Shown one piece after another: positions 16,523 through 24,657 of a stretch of DNA of 64,000 bases. Within the stretch, counting starts at the first letter, position 1; each line of letters opens with the position of its first letter. The DNA is from CAYRYU01 sp964428355 (GTDB lineage: Bacteria > Muiribacteriota > Ozemobacteria > Ozemobacterales > Ozemobacteraceae). The stretch is from NCBI GenBank assembly GCA_964428355.1, contig CAYRYU010000004.1, forward strand, positions 1 to 64,000. Reading direction: 5' to 3'. The notes below the pieces were generated by a model. The model did not search any database and was not told the origin of the DNA. It was given only the letters and a program-made list of their open reading frames with translations. The translations under genes and the position numbers were made by a program.

Positions 16523-17100
16523 GCTTTCCTGATCATTGCAGCCGCTCCCACCAGGAAAGCGACTGCGAGGATCCAGAGGAAGTTTTCCCCCAGCCACTCG
16601 TCGGCGTAGGGACCGAATTTGTACCCTGCCCAGATCGAGATCGGGCAGGTCAGGATCGTACGGGCGAAATCCCAGAAAAAGAACTTCCAGAAGCGGTATC
16701 CCATCGTGCCGCTCAGGAAAAATGTCGAGGCGCGGATCCCCGCGAAAAAACCCGCCAGGAACACGGCGGTATCACCGTGCTTTTCGAAGAACGCTTTCGT
16801 TTTCGACAGCACTTTTTCGGAAAACATTATCCGGAATGGCCAGAGCCGGAGGATCGTCTGGCCGTAATTTCGTGCAAGGAAAAACAGGCAGATGTCCCCA
16901 AGAAGGACCCCGGCCACTCCGGTCGCGATCATTTTCCCAAGCGTACCGTTCCCGAGACTGACCAGGTAACCCGCGGTGATGAACGTGGCTTCCTCGGGGA
17001 CGGGGAGTCCCATTCCGCAAAGGACAAGCACGGTGAAGACCGCAAGGTAGGTACCGTTCTGGAAGAAAGGAAGAAGTTGGTCAAACCAATCCATACGCAT
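16513..17100 (-). CDS. DedA/SNARE-associated family membrane protein
   Basis: 195 residues with four to five hydrophobic segments. Family marks are GLPVPEEATFITAGYLVSLG near residue 32, GVLLGDICLFFLARNYGQ, and the amphipathic FLAGFFAGIRASTFFLSGTMGY in place of the usual RFIPGVRT. DedA proteins include lipid-carrier flippases for undecaprenyl phosphate and phosphatidylethanolamine. The Arg and Glu expected for transport are kept. Monocistronic, convergent with the EEP gene. Confidence 0.85.
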   Translation of the reverse strand: MRMDWFDQLLPFFQNGTYLAVFTVLVLCGMGLPVPEEATFITAGYLVSLGNGTLGKMIATGVAGVLLGDICLFFLARNYGQTILRLWPFRIMFSEKVLSKTKAFFEKHGDTAVFLAGFFAGIRASTFFLSGTMGYRFWKFFFWDFARTILTCPISIWAGYKFGPYADEWLGENFLWILAVAFLVGAAAMIRKAYS

Positions 17101-17234
17101 CTTTGGAGGTGGAAAATCAACCTCCAGACCAAGGATGGTTCCAAGATATCCCTATCGGGCCGGTTCCGCAAGCGGAATTTCCAGGTTCCTCTGGGTGAAG
17201 GGCAGGGTAACCTTTTCTTTTGCCTTCGTTTCCG

Positions 17235-17243
17235 TGATAGAAT
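17235..17243 (+). promoter_or_regulatory. Extended -10 promoter element
   Basis: TGATAGAAT, the same nonamer as at 30334-30342. No clear -35. The GTG start at 17264 with GGAGG at 17254-17258 follows directly, giving a short leader. Confidence 0.5.
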
Positions 17244-17263
17244 TGCCCTTGGCGGAGGTTGTT

Positions 17264-17683
17264 GTGGTTTCATCCAGGGAACGGTTTTTGGTCGTGTGGG
17301 GCCTCCTTCTGGGGATCGTTCTGTCGTCCTTTCCGCTCGAGGGACAGGTTTCGGATCCAAACAGGAAAATCTTCCTAGAAGGGGTAGTAACGAGTTTCCG
17401 CCACCTGTGCAAATGGGACCACTATGACGACGGCTCCTTCGAAGGTTACGACCAGCTGGTGTTCAGGATCACCGCTCCACCGAAGTATCGGGGCAAGGTC
17501 CTGAAGGTCTATTACGGTTCCTGGAAGATCCCCCACGGGATCGTCCCCTTGAAAGTCGGGGTCCTTTGCCGGTTTGCCCTCAAGGAATGGGTCCTGGAAC
17601 TGAGCGAAATCTATTGGGACGCTCTCGAATTCTTCCGGATCGTTGCCTGGCCTCCGAAAACGTACATAAAGACGATCCGCTGA
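17264..17683 (+). CDS. Small exported protein of unknown function
   Basis: 139 residues, using the GTG at 17264. A GGAGG box ends five bases before it and an extended -10 precedes that box; the longer ATG frame from 17135 would lie upstream of this promoter. Residues 1-24 form a signal peptide (FLVVWGLLLGIVLSSFPLEGQ). The mature part is aromatic-rich and probably beta-rich (FEGYDQLVFRITAPPKYRGKV). No family recognised. It is followed 13 bases later by a GNAT gene. Confidence 0.65.
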   Translation: MVSSRERFLVVWGLLLGIVLSSFPLEGQVSDPNRKIFLEGVVTSFRHLCKWDHYDDGSFEGYDQLVFRITAPPKYRGKVLKVYYGSWKIPHGIVPLKVGVLCRFALKEWVLELSEIYWDALEFFRIVAWPPKTYIKTIR

Positions 17684-17696
17684 CATCGGGAGAAGC

Positions 17697-18164
17697 ATGG
17701 GGAAAGAACGGTCGCCCTCGCGGAAGAGATTTTCCCTGCTTCGTCCCGGGACCGCGGAACAGTTCGAACGCTACTTCGACCTTCGCTGGAGGGTTCTCCG
17801 GCAACCCTGGAGCCAACCCCGTGGAAGCGAGCGCGACGACCATGAAGAAGGGGCGTTTCACCTGATGGCGGTCGATGAGGAGGGAGTCCCCTGGGCCGTA
17901 GGACGGCTCCACGTCGAGTCGCAGGGCTGTGGCAGGATCAGATACATGGCCGTAGAGGAACGGGGCCGGGGAGCCGGTTTGGGCCGGATGGTCCTGGAAG
18001 GCTTGGAAAACGAGGCGCGGAACCGCGGACTGGCCCGGATGATTCTCAACGCACGCGAATCGGTTGTGGGCTTCTACCTTCGCGCCGGATATCTCGTGAC
18101 GGGGGAGGGGCCCCTTCTGTTTGGGGAAATTCGTCATTCAATCATGGAAAAGAGCCTGGTGTGA
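17697..18164 (+). CDS. GNAT-family N-acetyltransferase
   Basis: 155 residues. It has the acetyl-CoA pyrophosphate loop in RYMAVEERGRGAGLGRMVLE (about residues 82-101), and later LNARESVVGFYLRAGYLV, the usual motif B region. The early FDLRWRVLRQPW and the GRLHV strand resemble the ElaA branch. Substrate unknown. Its stop overlaps the GTG start of the next gene by four bases. Confidence 0.85.
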   Translation: MGKERSPSRKRFSLLRPGTAEQFERYFDLRWRVLRQPWSQPRGSERDDHEEGAFHLMAVDEEGVPWAVGRLHVESQGCGRIRYMAVEERGRGAGLGRMVLEGLENEARNRGLARMILNARESVVGFYLRAGYLVTGEGPLLFGEIRHSIMEKSLV

Positions 18165-18847
18165 GCTGGGAGGAAAGGCGTTCCCGGTTCGCGGTGGGAA
18201 AGAAAATCCTGGCGGTCCTTGTCGGGCTGTTGGCGACGCTGGTGTTGCTGGGGGTTTTCCTGCCCTCCCGCACGAAGAGGTTTTTTCTCCAGGATCTCCA
18301 GAGCGAACTTTCCGGAAAAGGCCAGGAAAGGGCGCAAGCCAGGTTCCGGCAACGTCTGGAAATTCTCAACCTCGATCCCAATGTCCTCCAACTGGAGCTT
18401 CTGGTCAGGAAAAAGGAACGCGTCCTGGTGGTGAGCAACGGCGAGACGGTCATCGCATCGTATCCCGTCGCCCTGGGGTTCAGTCCGGAAGGGCAGAAAG
18501 AGACCGCCAACGACGGGCGGACCCCGGAGGGAAGCTATTTCATCTGCTACAAGAAAGAGAACAGCCGGTATCACCTTTTCCTTGGAGCGACCTACCCTTC
18601 GCCCGACGATGCGTCGCGGGCCCTTTCGAAGGGAATCATCTGCGCGACGGAAGCGGAAGCGATCCTGGAAGCTGGGATGAAAAGGGCTCGTCCTCCCTGG
18701 AACTCCCCGCTCGGAGGCCCTTTCGGGATCCATGGATTCGGCACGGGCGAGGACTGGACGGAAGGAACGGTTGCCATGTCCAATCCCCACGTCGAAGAGA
18801 TCTTCTGGAACGTCCCGATGGGAACCCCCTTGACGGTCATCCCATGA
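18161..18847 (+). CDS. L,D-transpeptidase (YkuD)-like protein lacking the catalytic cysteine
   Basis: 228 residues with a GTG start overlapping the GNAT stop. A transmembrane anchor spans residues 15-34 and a helical part 38-80. The YkuD domain has NDGRTPEGSYFICYKKEN, GGPFGIHGFGTGEDW and the end EIFWNVPMGTPLTVIP. Family members of this branch read HG...WTxGCIAL/VxN. Here the motif is HGFGTGEDWTEGTVAMSN, with Thr203 (ACG, 18767-18769) at the nucleophile position. The His (191) is kept. It is therefore probably not a normal peptidoglycan cross-linker and may bind peptidoglycan only. Confidence 0.78.
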   Translation: MSWEERRSRFAVGKKILAVLVGLLATLVLLGVFLPSRTKRFFLQDLQSELSGKGQERAQARFRQRLEILNLDPNVLQLELLVRKKERVLVVSNGETVIASYPVALGFSPEGQKETANDGRTPEGSYFICYKKENSRYHLFLGATYPSPDDASRALSKGIICATEAEAILEAGMKRARPPWNSPLGGPFGIHGFGTGEDWTEGTVAMSNPHVEEIFWNVPMGTPLTVIP

Positions 18848-18884
18848 GAACCTCTTTCCTCGCGGATCTCATGGGCAGGGATTG

Positions 18885-20351
18885 TCACTTCTTCGGAAGG
18901 GCTTTAATGAGCCGAATGAACTCGACGGGATCGATGATCTTTGCACCACCCTTGGACTTTTCGGCGGATTCGAAAAGCACGTCCTTGATCTCGTCCGGGG
19001 TCAAGTCGGGACGGATCTGCCAGCCCAGGGCCAAAACTCCCGCGGCGTAGGGAATTCCCCAGCTCAGACCTCCGCGCCCGTTGTGTTGGAAGGAGAAGGT
19101 CTTTTCATGATACTGCTCCGCGGTTGTCCGGGGTGAGCATGGCGCGCAGACGTTTTCCGCGTCGACCCTGCTGGAAATCCTCCCAGGGAACCCGGGAGTG
19201 CATTTCGAGGGGCTTTCCGGATCCGAACGGTCGAAGAAACAGGGGCTGATGAATCCGAATTTGTCCGAGGTGTCGATCACGAGTATCCCTGCTTTCCTGG
19301 CCTTTTCCACGGCTTTGTCCCACTGATCCCCGCCGGTCTTGAAGGGTGAACCGGTTCCGGAAGGGGAGGTGGAGACCGATACGACGCGGATTCCTTGCCC
19401 CGCGGGAAGTCCGGCGTTGATTGCGATGATCCATTCGAGGGCTTTTCCCAGGGGCGTCGCGTCCCGGTCACCGGATGGGAAGGCGGCGTAGTACAAGACG
19501 GCTTCGGGGGCGACGCCGCAGGTGTTTCCGACCAGGATGCTCGTCACCGCCGGACCATGCATGCTGGACGTCTCGTTCAGATCCAAGTTCAGATACGAAG
19601 CGATCTTCCCGGCGAACTCCGGGTGATCAAGGTGCATCGCCTGGTCGATGATTGCCACTTTCACACCCTTCCCGGTGAACCCCTCCTGGTGGAGCTTCCG
19701 GACCCCCAGGCCTGGATTCTTCCAGTCCTCGATCGTCCTTTCGGGCGACCAGCCCGCGGGGAGAGCGGCGGACGCGGGCCAGACGGTCTTCTGGTTGAAA
19801 TCGAGGGTTTCGAGCAGCTCGAGCTTGTCCCGGAAGTCGAACTTGCCCAGGTCGCGGTTCCGGACGTCGTCGAATTTTCCCGGGGCCCTGTTCGGGTCTT
19901 CCACTTTCGCCAGGCCCGGGCCGGGGGTAAGGGGAGGAGTCCCTTCCCGTTTCAGAACGTAGTATCCGGGGTCCAGGCCGTCCTCGGAGATATCCCCGCT
20001 TAACCACGGCAGGAAGAGGACCTCCTGTCCCCCCAGGTTTTCGATGAAGAATGGGTAGTGGAGATTTCGCTTTTCATCGATGATCTTTCCCTCCCGCCAG
20101 ACGAGGGTGCAGAAGGCCGGGTCTTTCTGCAGGCCCATTGTCGTGGACCCGTTTTCCTCGAAGGCGAATCCCTTCAGGAACAATTCCCCTCCAAACTGCG
20201 TGTCTCCGGGTTTGAACTCCGTCGGGTCATCAACAAAATCGATTGTTTCCCACCGCCCAACCGGAACCTTCAAGTTTGTGCCCCCAGCCGAGCAGCAGAT
20301 CGAGATCATAGAGAAAAGGACGGCAAAGGACAGAACGGCTTTCTTTTTCAT
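18885..20351 (-). CDS. Subtilisin-like (S8) serine peptidase, exported, with N-terminal accessory domain
   Basis: 488 residues from the ATG at 20351, preceded by GGAGG; the frame is open further upstream but without a better start. Signal peptide at 1-23, perhaps a lipoprotein (ICC). Residues 30-137 form a separate domain with GRWETIDFVDDP, GELFLKGFAF, FLPWLSGD and GYYVLKRE. This resembles a recurring extracytoplasmic module I remember from BlaR1-like and related Gram-positive proteins. The peptidase follows: D236 (VAIIDQAMHLDHPEF), H265 (MHGPAVTSILVG), S430 (GLSWGIPYAAGV). The serine motif GLSWGIP departs from GTSMAAP but the triad is complete. Confidence 0.85.
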   Translation of the reverse strand: MKKKAVLSFAVLFSMISICCSAGGTNLKVPVGRWETIDFVDDPTEFKPGDTQFGGELFLKGFAFEENGSTTMGLQKDPAFCTLVWREGKIIDEKRNLHYPFFIENLGGQEVLFLPWLSGDISEDGLDPGYYVLKREGTPPLTPGPGLAKVEDPNRAPGKFDDVRNRDLGKFDFRDKLELLETLDFNQKTVWPASAALPAGWSPERTIEDWKNPGLGVRKLHQEGFTGKGVKVAIIDQAMHLDHPEFAGKIASYLNLDLNETSSMHGPAVTSILVGNTCGVAPEAVLYYAAFPSGDRDATPLGKALEWIIAINAGLPAGQGIRVVSVSTSPSGTGSPFKTGGDQWDKAVEKARKAGILVIDTSDKFGFISPCFFDRSDPESPSKCTPGFPGRISSRVDAENVCAPCSPRTTAEQYHEKTFSFQHNGRGGLSWGIPYAAGVLALGWQIRPDLTPDEIKDVLFESAEKSKGGAKIIDPVEFIRLIKALPKK

Positions 20352-20392
20352 GGGTCCTCCAAAAATTTCCCCCGGTCGCTGTGAAGGGGGCA

Positions 20393-20920
20393 TCAATCCC
20401 TTTCGGGACGGAGAAACGAGACTTCGGTGAAACCGCCTTCCTTGAATGACAGAAGTCCTCCCTGACAGAAGCTGAAGGGCTTCCCCCATCTGGAATGGTC
20501 GTCCTCGGGAAGGCAGGCGACCAGTGCGAGCTCTACCAGTCCGCCGTGGGAGATGACCAGGATTCGCTTTCCCTTGGGGGTCTCTTTTGCGAGGTCGAAA
20601 AGCGCCTTCGCAAGAGAGTTACCCAGCTTCTGCACCTTTTTGCTCTTCCGGTAGGCCTCAGAGATCGCGGGGAAACCGCCCCCCCATTCGATCTCGCCTT
20701 CGAGGTCATCGGGATAATCGCCCAACACTTCGATCTGATCATCGACCGCGAAGCCCATTGCGATGGCGGTTTCCAGTGCCCGGGGAAGGTCACTGGTGAA
20801 GACTTTGTAATAGGGGCCCATGTCTCGCCCGACCTTTCGCGCGAAATCCAGGCCCTCCTGCGTGAGGTGCGGGCTGGATTTGTCTCTCTTCGAGTGACGG
20901 CGGATTTCGATGGTTTTCAT
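20393..20920 (-). CDS. Histidine phosphatase (phosphoglycerate mutase-like) family protein
   Basis: 175 residues from the ATG at 20920, with AGAGGA nine bases upstream; a TTG three codons earlier lies against that box. The catalytic motif is IEIRRHSKRD (RHG-like), then TSDLPRALETAIAMG and the second histidine in VISHGGLVELALV. Similar to SixA/phosphatase-type members; the substrate is unknown. It follows the convergent side of the VWA gene and ends 42 bases before the subtilase start. Confidence 0.85.
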   Translation of the reverse strand: MKTIEIRRHSKRDKSSPHLTQEGLDFARKVGRDMGPYYKVFTSDLPRALETAIAMGFAVDDQIEVLGDYPDDLEGEIEWGGGFPAISEAYRKSKKVQKLGNSLAKALFDLAKETPKGKRILVISHGGLVELALVACLPEDDHSRWGKPFSFCQGGLLSFKEGGFTEVSFLRPERD

Positions 20921-21023
20921 GGGTTGCAATCCTCTCCTCTTTGGAAGATGGGCAAATGATACGAAAGGGAGCTACCGATGGCAAGCATTCCGGGAGGCCG
21001 CCGTCGCGATCCTGGGAATGCCT

Positions 21024-22199
21024 TTACTGGAGGGGAGGGAGATCGACCGTTACCTTGGGTGTCTGGGAAGCCGCGTCGGCCGGGTCGGAAACCGTGGAAA
21101 GGGATCTCCATCCGCCGCTGTTTTCCTTGATCTGGGGAGGTTGGAATCCCTGGGAGGCAGCCGGAGTCGGAGGAGGGCTTGCCACGGGGGACGGAGAGGG
21201 TGGTGGGGTGGGGGAGGGAAGGGGATGCGCGCCCTTCGGCAGAGGGGGAAGTTCGAAGGTCGTGCTTCCGGTGAGCGTCTTGTCTCCGATAGAAACGGCG
21301 ATCAATGCGTTGCGCCTGTTTTCGGCCCGATCGGGATTGGGGGAAAGATACCCGATCGTGAAATGGCGTTCCTTTTTCAGGCGTTCGCTTATCTTCCGGT
21401 AGACATCGAAAAGTTCCTTTCCTCCGGGTGCGAAGAGGTACCAACCGTGCGTGACCGCGGCCATCTTTTTCAGGACGGGTTCATCGATTTCAGTCCCCAT
21501 CCCGACCGTGATGATCCGGATGTTCTTTCGGGTCGCGAGATTCAGGACATCCTCCAACGACCGGATCGACATCTTCTGTCGGAGGGCCGGGGTTTCGTCG
21601 CGGCCGTCGGTAAAGAGGACCAGGGTCCGGAGGTCCCTGGGGTCGGAGGTGGAATGCAGCTGATCGCAGGAGAGATATGCAGCGTCGTAAAGCGCTGTTC
21701 CACCCCAGGGGCGGATCCCCTCGATCGCGTGGATCAGGTCGGATTTCCGGTCTGTGAAATCCTGGTTGATTTCGAAATCGCTCGCGAAGGAGACGACACT
21801 GATCCGGGCTTCCTGGATCAGGGAGGAGACGAACCGGGCGGCTGACCTCTTGATGTCCCCGATGGCAGGTTCGACGCTCGACGAGCGGTCAAGCATCAGG
21901 AGCAGGAACTGCTTGGGAAGAGCCTTCGTCACGGAGACGTGTTCGACGGAAGCCCCGTCCTCCGAGATCGAGATCGAGCCGGGTGTCAGATCGATCGGCT
22001 CGGAAGCCGTGATCTTGATGCGAAGTGTGATCTGGGGGAAGTCCAGGCTCATCGGGGTGACGGAGATCCGCGTTGGGTCCCCGTCGGGGGAAACCGGGAG
22101 TTCTCCCTGACCGAACCCCCGGATGGGGGTAACCAGGGTCAGGGCAGCAAAAAACGCTCCCAACAAGATTATCCTGGCAAACCATGGAAGAATACGCAT
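21024..22199 (-). CDS. Exported von Willebrand factor A domain protein
   Basis: 391 residues from the ATG at 22199, chosen because a clear signal peptide (MRILPWFARIILLGAFFAALTL) follows. A beta-sandwich stretch comes first, then the VWA domain with a full metal site: LLMLDRSSSVE (DxSxS), GGTALYDAAY (Thr) and LVLFTDGRDET (Asp). The C-terminal 80 residues are Pro/Ser-rich (PSPTPPPSPSPVASPPP), probably a flexible or wall-spanning tail. The layout resembles the secreted VWA proteins common in Acidobacteria. Likely role: metal-dependent protein binding in the envelope. Confidence 0.82.
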   Translation of the reverse strand: MRILPWFARIILLGAFFAALTLVTPIRGFGQGELPVSPDGDPTRISVTPMSLDFPQITLRIKITASEPIDLTPGSISISEDGASVEHVSVTKALPKQFLLLMLDRSSSVEPAIGDIKRSAARFVSSLIQEARISVVSFASDFEINQDFTDRKSDLIHAIEGIRPWGGTALYDAAYLSCDQLHSTSDPRDLRTLVLFTDGRDETPALRQKMSIRSLEDVLNLATRKNIRIITVGMGTEIDEPVLKKMAAVTHGWYLFAPGGKELFDVYRKISERLKKERHFTIGYLSPNPDRAENRRNALIAVSIGDKTLTGSTTFELPPLPKGAHPLPSPTPPPSPSPVASPPPTPAASQGFQPPQIKENSGGWRSLSTVSDPADAASQTPKVTVDLPPLQ

Positions 22200-22285
22200 T
22201 TGCACAGTGTACCATTCCCCTTCCCTCAAGGCAATCAAAGAACCAATCCAAGGTCGGGGGCCGAAGGGAAAAAATCCCCCGGGGG

Positions 22286-22666
22286 TTACAATCCGGAAGA
22301 TGCCTTCTGGAAAAGGTCGTCCCAGAACTCCTCTTTGCGGGCTCCGACGATCTTCATGCGTATCTGCCCGTTCCGGTCGATGAGGTAGGTCTGGGGGAAG
22401 TTCTCGCACTTTCCGCATCGGACGCACTTTCCCGAATCTACGGTGATCCGGAACAGACTGAACCGGTTGAATGAAAGAAAAACTGGAAGGAACAAGGCGA
22501 ACACGAACAGGGCTACGCCCCGAAAACCCTCAGGGCAATGAAGAAAAGGAAAGCAAGCAGCCTGGACTTTTTCATCGATGCCCAGTCGGGGGGGATTTCG
22601 GTGCAATGGTCCGAACAACAGTTTCCGAGGACTTTTCGATGATGCCCTCCGGCTGGCCTTCCTCAC
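22286..22666 (-). pseudogene. Thioredoxin/TlpA-like C-terminal remnant
   Basis: Only the last ~40 residues look like a real protein: FPQTYLIDRNGQIRMKIVGA then EEFWDDLF, the final strand and helix of a TlpA-type thioredoxin fold with its cis-Pro region. The upstream part of the frame lacks a WCxxC active site and reads as unrelated basic sequence. I found no N-terminal half in another frame between here and 22840. Best read as a decayed gene, less likely a small real protein. The rest of 22460-22840 holds nothing I recognise. Confidence 0.4.
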
Positions 22667-22840
22667 AATCCCTCACCCCTTCATCAACGATGGCGGAACG
22701 GAATACCCGAATTTACTTTTCCCGGGGTTTGGGATAGATTTGTTCCGGCCGGGTCCTTGGCCATTCCTGGGGTTCCGGGTGCAGGAATCGTTTCTGGTGA
22801 AAGCCCCGGCCGGAAAAAAGATCTTGGGAGGTGATTCGCT

Positions 22841-24616
22841 GTGTCTTCAAGGAGTGCCCGCCCCATTGTTCCCCGGACCGGGCCTATCGTCCACGGAGGG
22901 CGATGTGCCCGATTTTCGCCCGGATGGCGAAGTTTTTTCGGGCCTTTCGTCCACGGAGGGCGATGTGCCCGATTTTCGCCCGGATGGCGAAGTTTTTTCG
23001 GGCCTTTCGTCCTGCTCCTCTTTTCGATCGGATTTCAAGGCATCCCTTCTTTCGCAGGGGGAATTGACGCCACGCTCGGTGCGCTGGCCCTCCGAAGGTC
23101 CGTGATCGCCGCTCCTCCGCCCTCTCGGGAAGTCCTCGCCCCGGAAGGTGCTTTCATTACTGTTTTCAACGATACGGTCGCGGAGTGGGTTTCCGCGCCG
23201 CTCGATTCTTCGCTCCTGAAGGAGATCCGAAGGACACTCGCCCCACACCTGCGGATCGAGCTCAACCCCCGGGGATTTGCGCCTGCCGCCACCCGGACAG
23301 ATGGAGACGAAGCCGATTCGACCAACTACGATGCCATCTGGGTCAGGGACAACGTCTGGGTGTACATGGCCCTGGTGCGTGACCCCGAACGGCGCGCGGA
23401 TGCCCGGAAACTGCTGCTCGCGCTCTGGGATTACTATGCGACCCCTGCGCAGATGAGCCGCTTCAGGAACGTCTGTCTCAACCCTTCCCTTTCTCTCGAC
23501 CAGATGGCGATGCCCCACATCCGCTTCGACGGCAAGTCCCCGGTCCTCGGAGACGTGATGGTCGACGGGAAACCTGAAACCTGGAACCACCGGCAGATCG
23601 ACGCCCACGGCCTGTTCTTCGTTGCCCTCGGGTCGGCCGCGATGGAAGGATTGATAACCCGTGACGACCTGACAGGCGATCGTTTCGGAGTTGTTTGCAT
23701 GTATCCCTGGTTCCTGGAGAGGATCTCTTTCGATACGTATGAGGATGCGGGAGCCTGGGAAGAGCTTCCCCGGCGGAATACCAGCAGCATCGCGCTTGCG
23801 ACGCGATCCCTTCAGGTCTGGCGGGATCTGCTCGCGGCCAAGACCGGCCCCGGGAAAGCATTCGGAGACCATTTCCGGCATCTTCTCGAGCAGTGTGGGA
23901 CTGACGACATACATGGCTGGTCGCCAGGCTTCATCGGAGAACTGATCTCCCGCGGTTTGAACCGCGTGAAGCGACAACTGGAGCTGGGGGGGGAATCTCC
24001 CGACTACGCTCCCGGGGACATCCATTTCAGGCAGGCGGATGCCGCGCTTCTCGTCCTCTTGCAGCCGTCTCCGTTGGAGGGGTTGAGCGAGTTGGAACAA
24101 CGGACCGTCCTCAGGATCGTCAAGACGCTCGAACGCCCGGCTGGAATCCTGAGATACGATCTTGACAGCTACCAATCGGGGAACTTCTGGATCAAACCCC
24201 CTGCCCCGGCGGAGCCCGACAAACCCACCTTGACGGGGGATACTTCCTCAGACGCGGCTTTCAGATGGCGCCTTTCACAGCTTCTCCCGAATACGGAAGC
24301 GCAGTGGTTTTTCGACAGCCTCTCCTGCCTCGCCCGCTTGTACATGGCGGAACACACATCCAACGCGGGCCTTCGGAAACAGGATCTCCATTTTGCCGCC
24401 ATCCATCTCAAGAGAGCGTTGGGGCAGATCACGGGCCCCGCTCTTGCCGCCGATGGACAGCCTGTCAGGAGCTGGCAGGCTCCGGAAAGCATCAATACCG
24501 TGGTTCTGGGGGGGCGGAGGATCCTTGTTCCCTCCCCGATCACGCCCCTGAATTGGGCCAAAGCCGCATTGGATCTTGCCCTGCGTGAATACTCCCGGGT
24601 CGCCCTGGGAAAATAA
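22841..24616 (+). CDS. Exported glucoamylase / phosphorylase-kinase-like (alpha/alpha)6 barrel protein
   Basis: 591 residues with a GTG start and an ideal GGGAGGTGAT box ending seven bases before it. The N-terminal 75 residues contain a duplicated 20-residue segment made by the 60-bp repeat, then a hydrophobic stretch (FVLLLFSIGFQGIPSFAG) likely to serve for export. The catalytic-like domain carries DSTNYDAIWVRDNVWVYMAL, the motif of GH15 enzymes and phosphorylase b kinase alpha, and later ETWNHRQIDAHGLFF and GNFWIKPP. Substrate is presumably an alpha-glucan, but activity is unproven. Convergent with the pseudopilin operon. Confidence 0.78.
   Translation: MSSRSARPIVPRTGPIVHGGRCARFSPGWRSFFGPFVHGGRCARFSPGWRSFFGPFVLLLFSIGFQGIPSFAGGIDATLGALALRRSVIAAPPPSREVLAPEGAFITVFNDTVAEWVSAPLDSSLLKEIRRTLAPHLRIELNPRGFAPAATRTDGDEADSTNYDAIWVRDNVWVYMALVRDPERRADARKLLLALWDYYATPAQMSRFRNVCLNPSLSLDQMAMPHIRFDGKSPVLGDVMVDGKPETWNHRQIDAHGLFFVALGSAAMEGLITRDDLTGDRFGVVCMYPWFLERISFDTYEDAGAWEELPRRNTSSIALATRSLQVWRDLLAAKTGPGKAFGDHFRHLLEQCGTDDIHGWSPGFIGELISRGLNRVKRQLELGGESPDYAPGDIHFRQADAALLVLLQPSPLEGLSELEQRTVLRIVKTLERPAGILRYDLDSYQSGNFWIKPPAPAEPDKPTLTGDTSSDAAFRWRLSQLLPNTEAQWFFDSLSCLARLYMAEHTSNAGLRKQDLHFAAIHLKRALGQITGPALAADGQPVRSWQAPESINTVVLGGRRILVPSPITPLNWAKAALDLALREYSRVALGK
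22888..23012 (+). repeat. 60-bp tandem repeat, locus 1 (two copies)
   Basis: Two identical 60-base units, 22888-22947 and 22948-23007, then the first five bases of a third. The unit starts CGTCCACGGAGGGCGATGTG. It contains a 6-bp hairpin TTCGCC-CGGAT-GGCGAA. The period is 20 codons, so the reading frame of the host gene is kept. A homologous repeat of the same period lies at 48936-49048 on the other strand (44 of 60 bases identical). Confidence 0.9.
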
Positions 24617-24657
24617 GACATTAAAAAGGGGACATTAAATGTTCCCAATTCAATGTC
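24617..24657. terminator. REP-like palindrome between convergent genes
   Basis: An outer inverted pair GACATT (24617) and AATGTC (ending 24657) encloses a core hairpin GGGGACATTAAATGTTCCC at 24628-24646, preceded by an A-run. It sits exactly between the stop of the glucoamylase-like gene and the stop of the pseudopilin operon. A two-way terminator or a REP-type element related to RAYT transposases are both possible. No RAYT gene is in the window. Confidence 0.55.

Noticed and set aside
22888..23012. 60-bp duplication as a copying or formatting artefact
   Set aside because: A related but not identical 60-base pair of units occurs at 48936, with a compensatory stem change, so it is a true sequence family; exact unit number should still be confirmed in reads.
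22847..24175. A 442-codon minus-strand frame opposite the glucoamylase-like gene
   Set aside because: Antisense shadow; the plus-strand frame has an ideal ribosome binding site and recognisable motifs.
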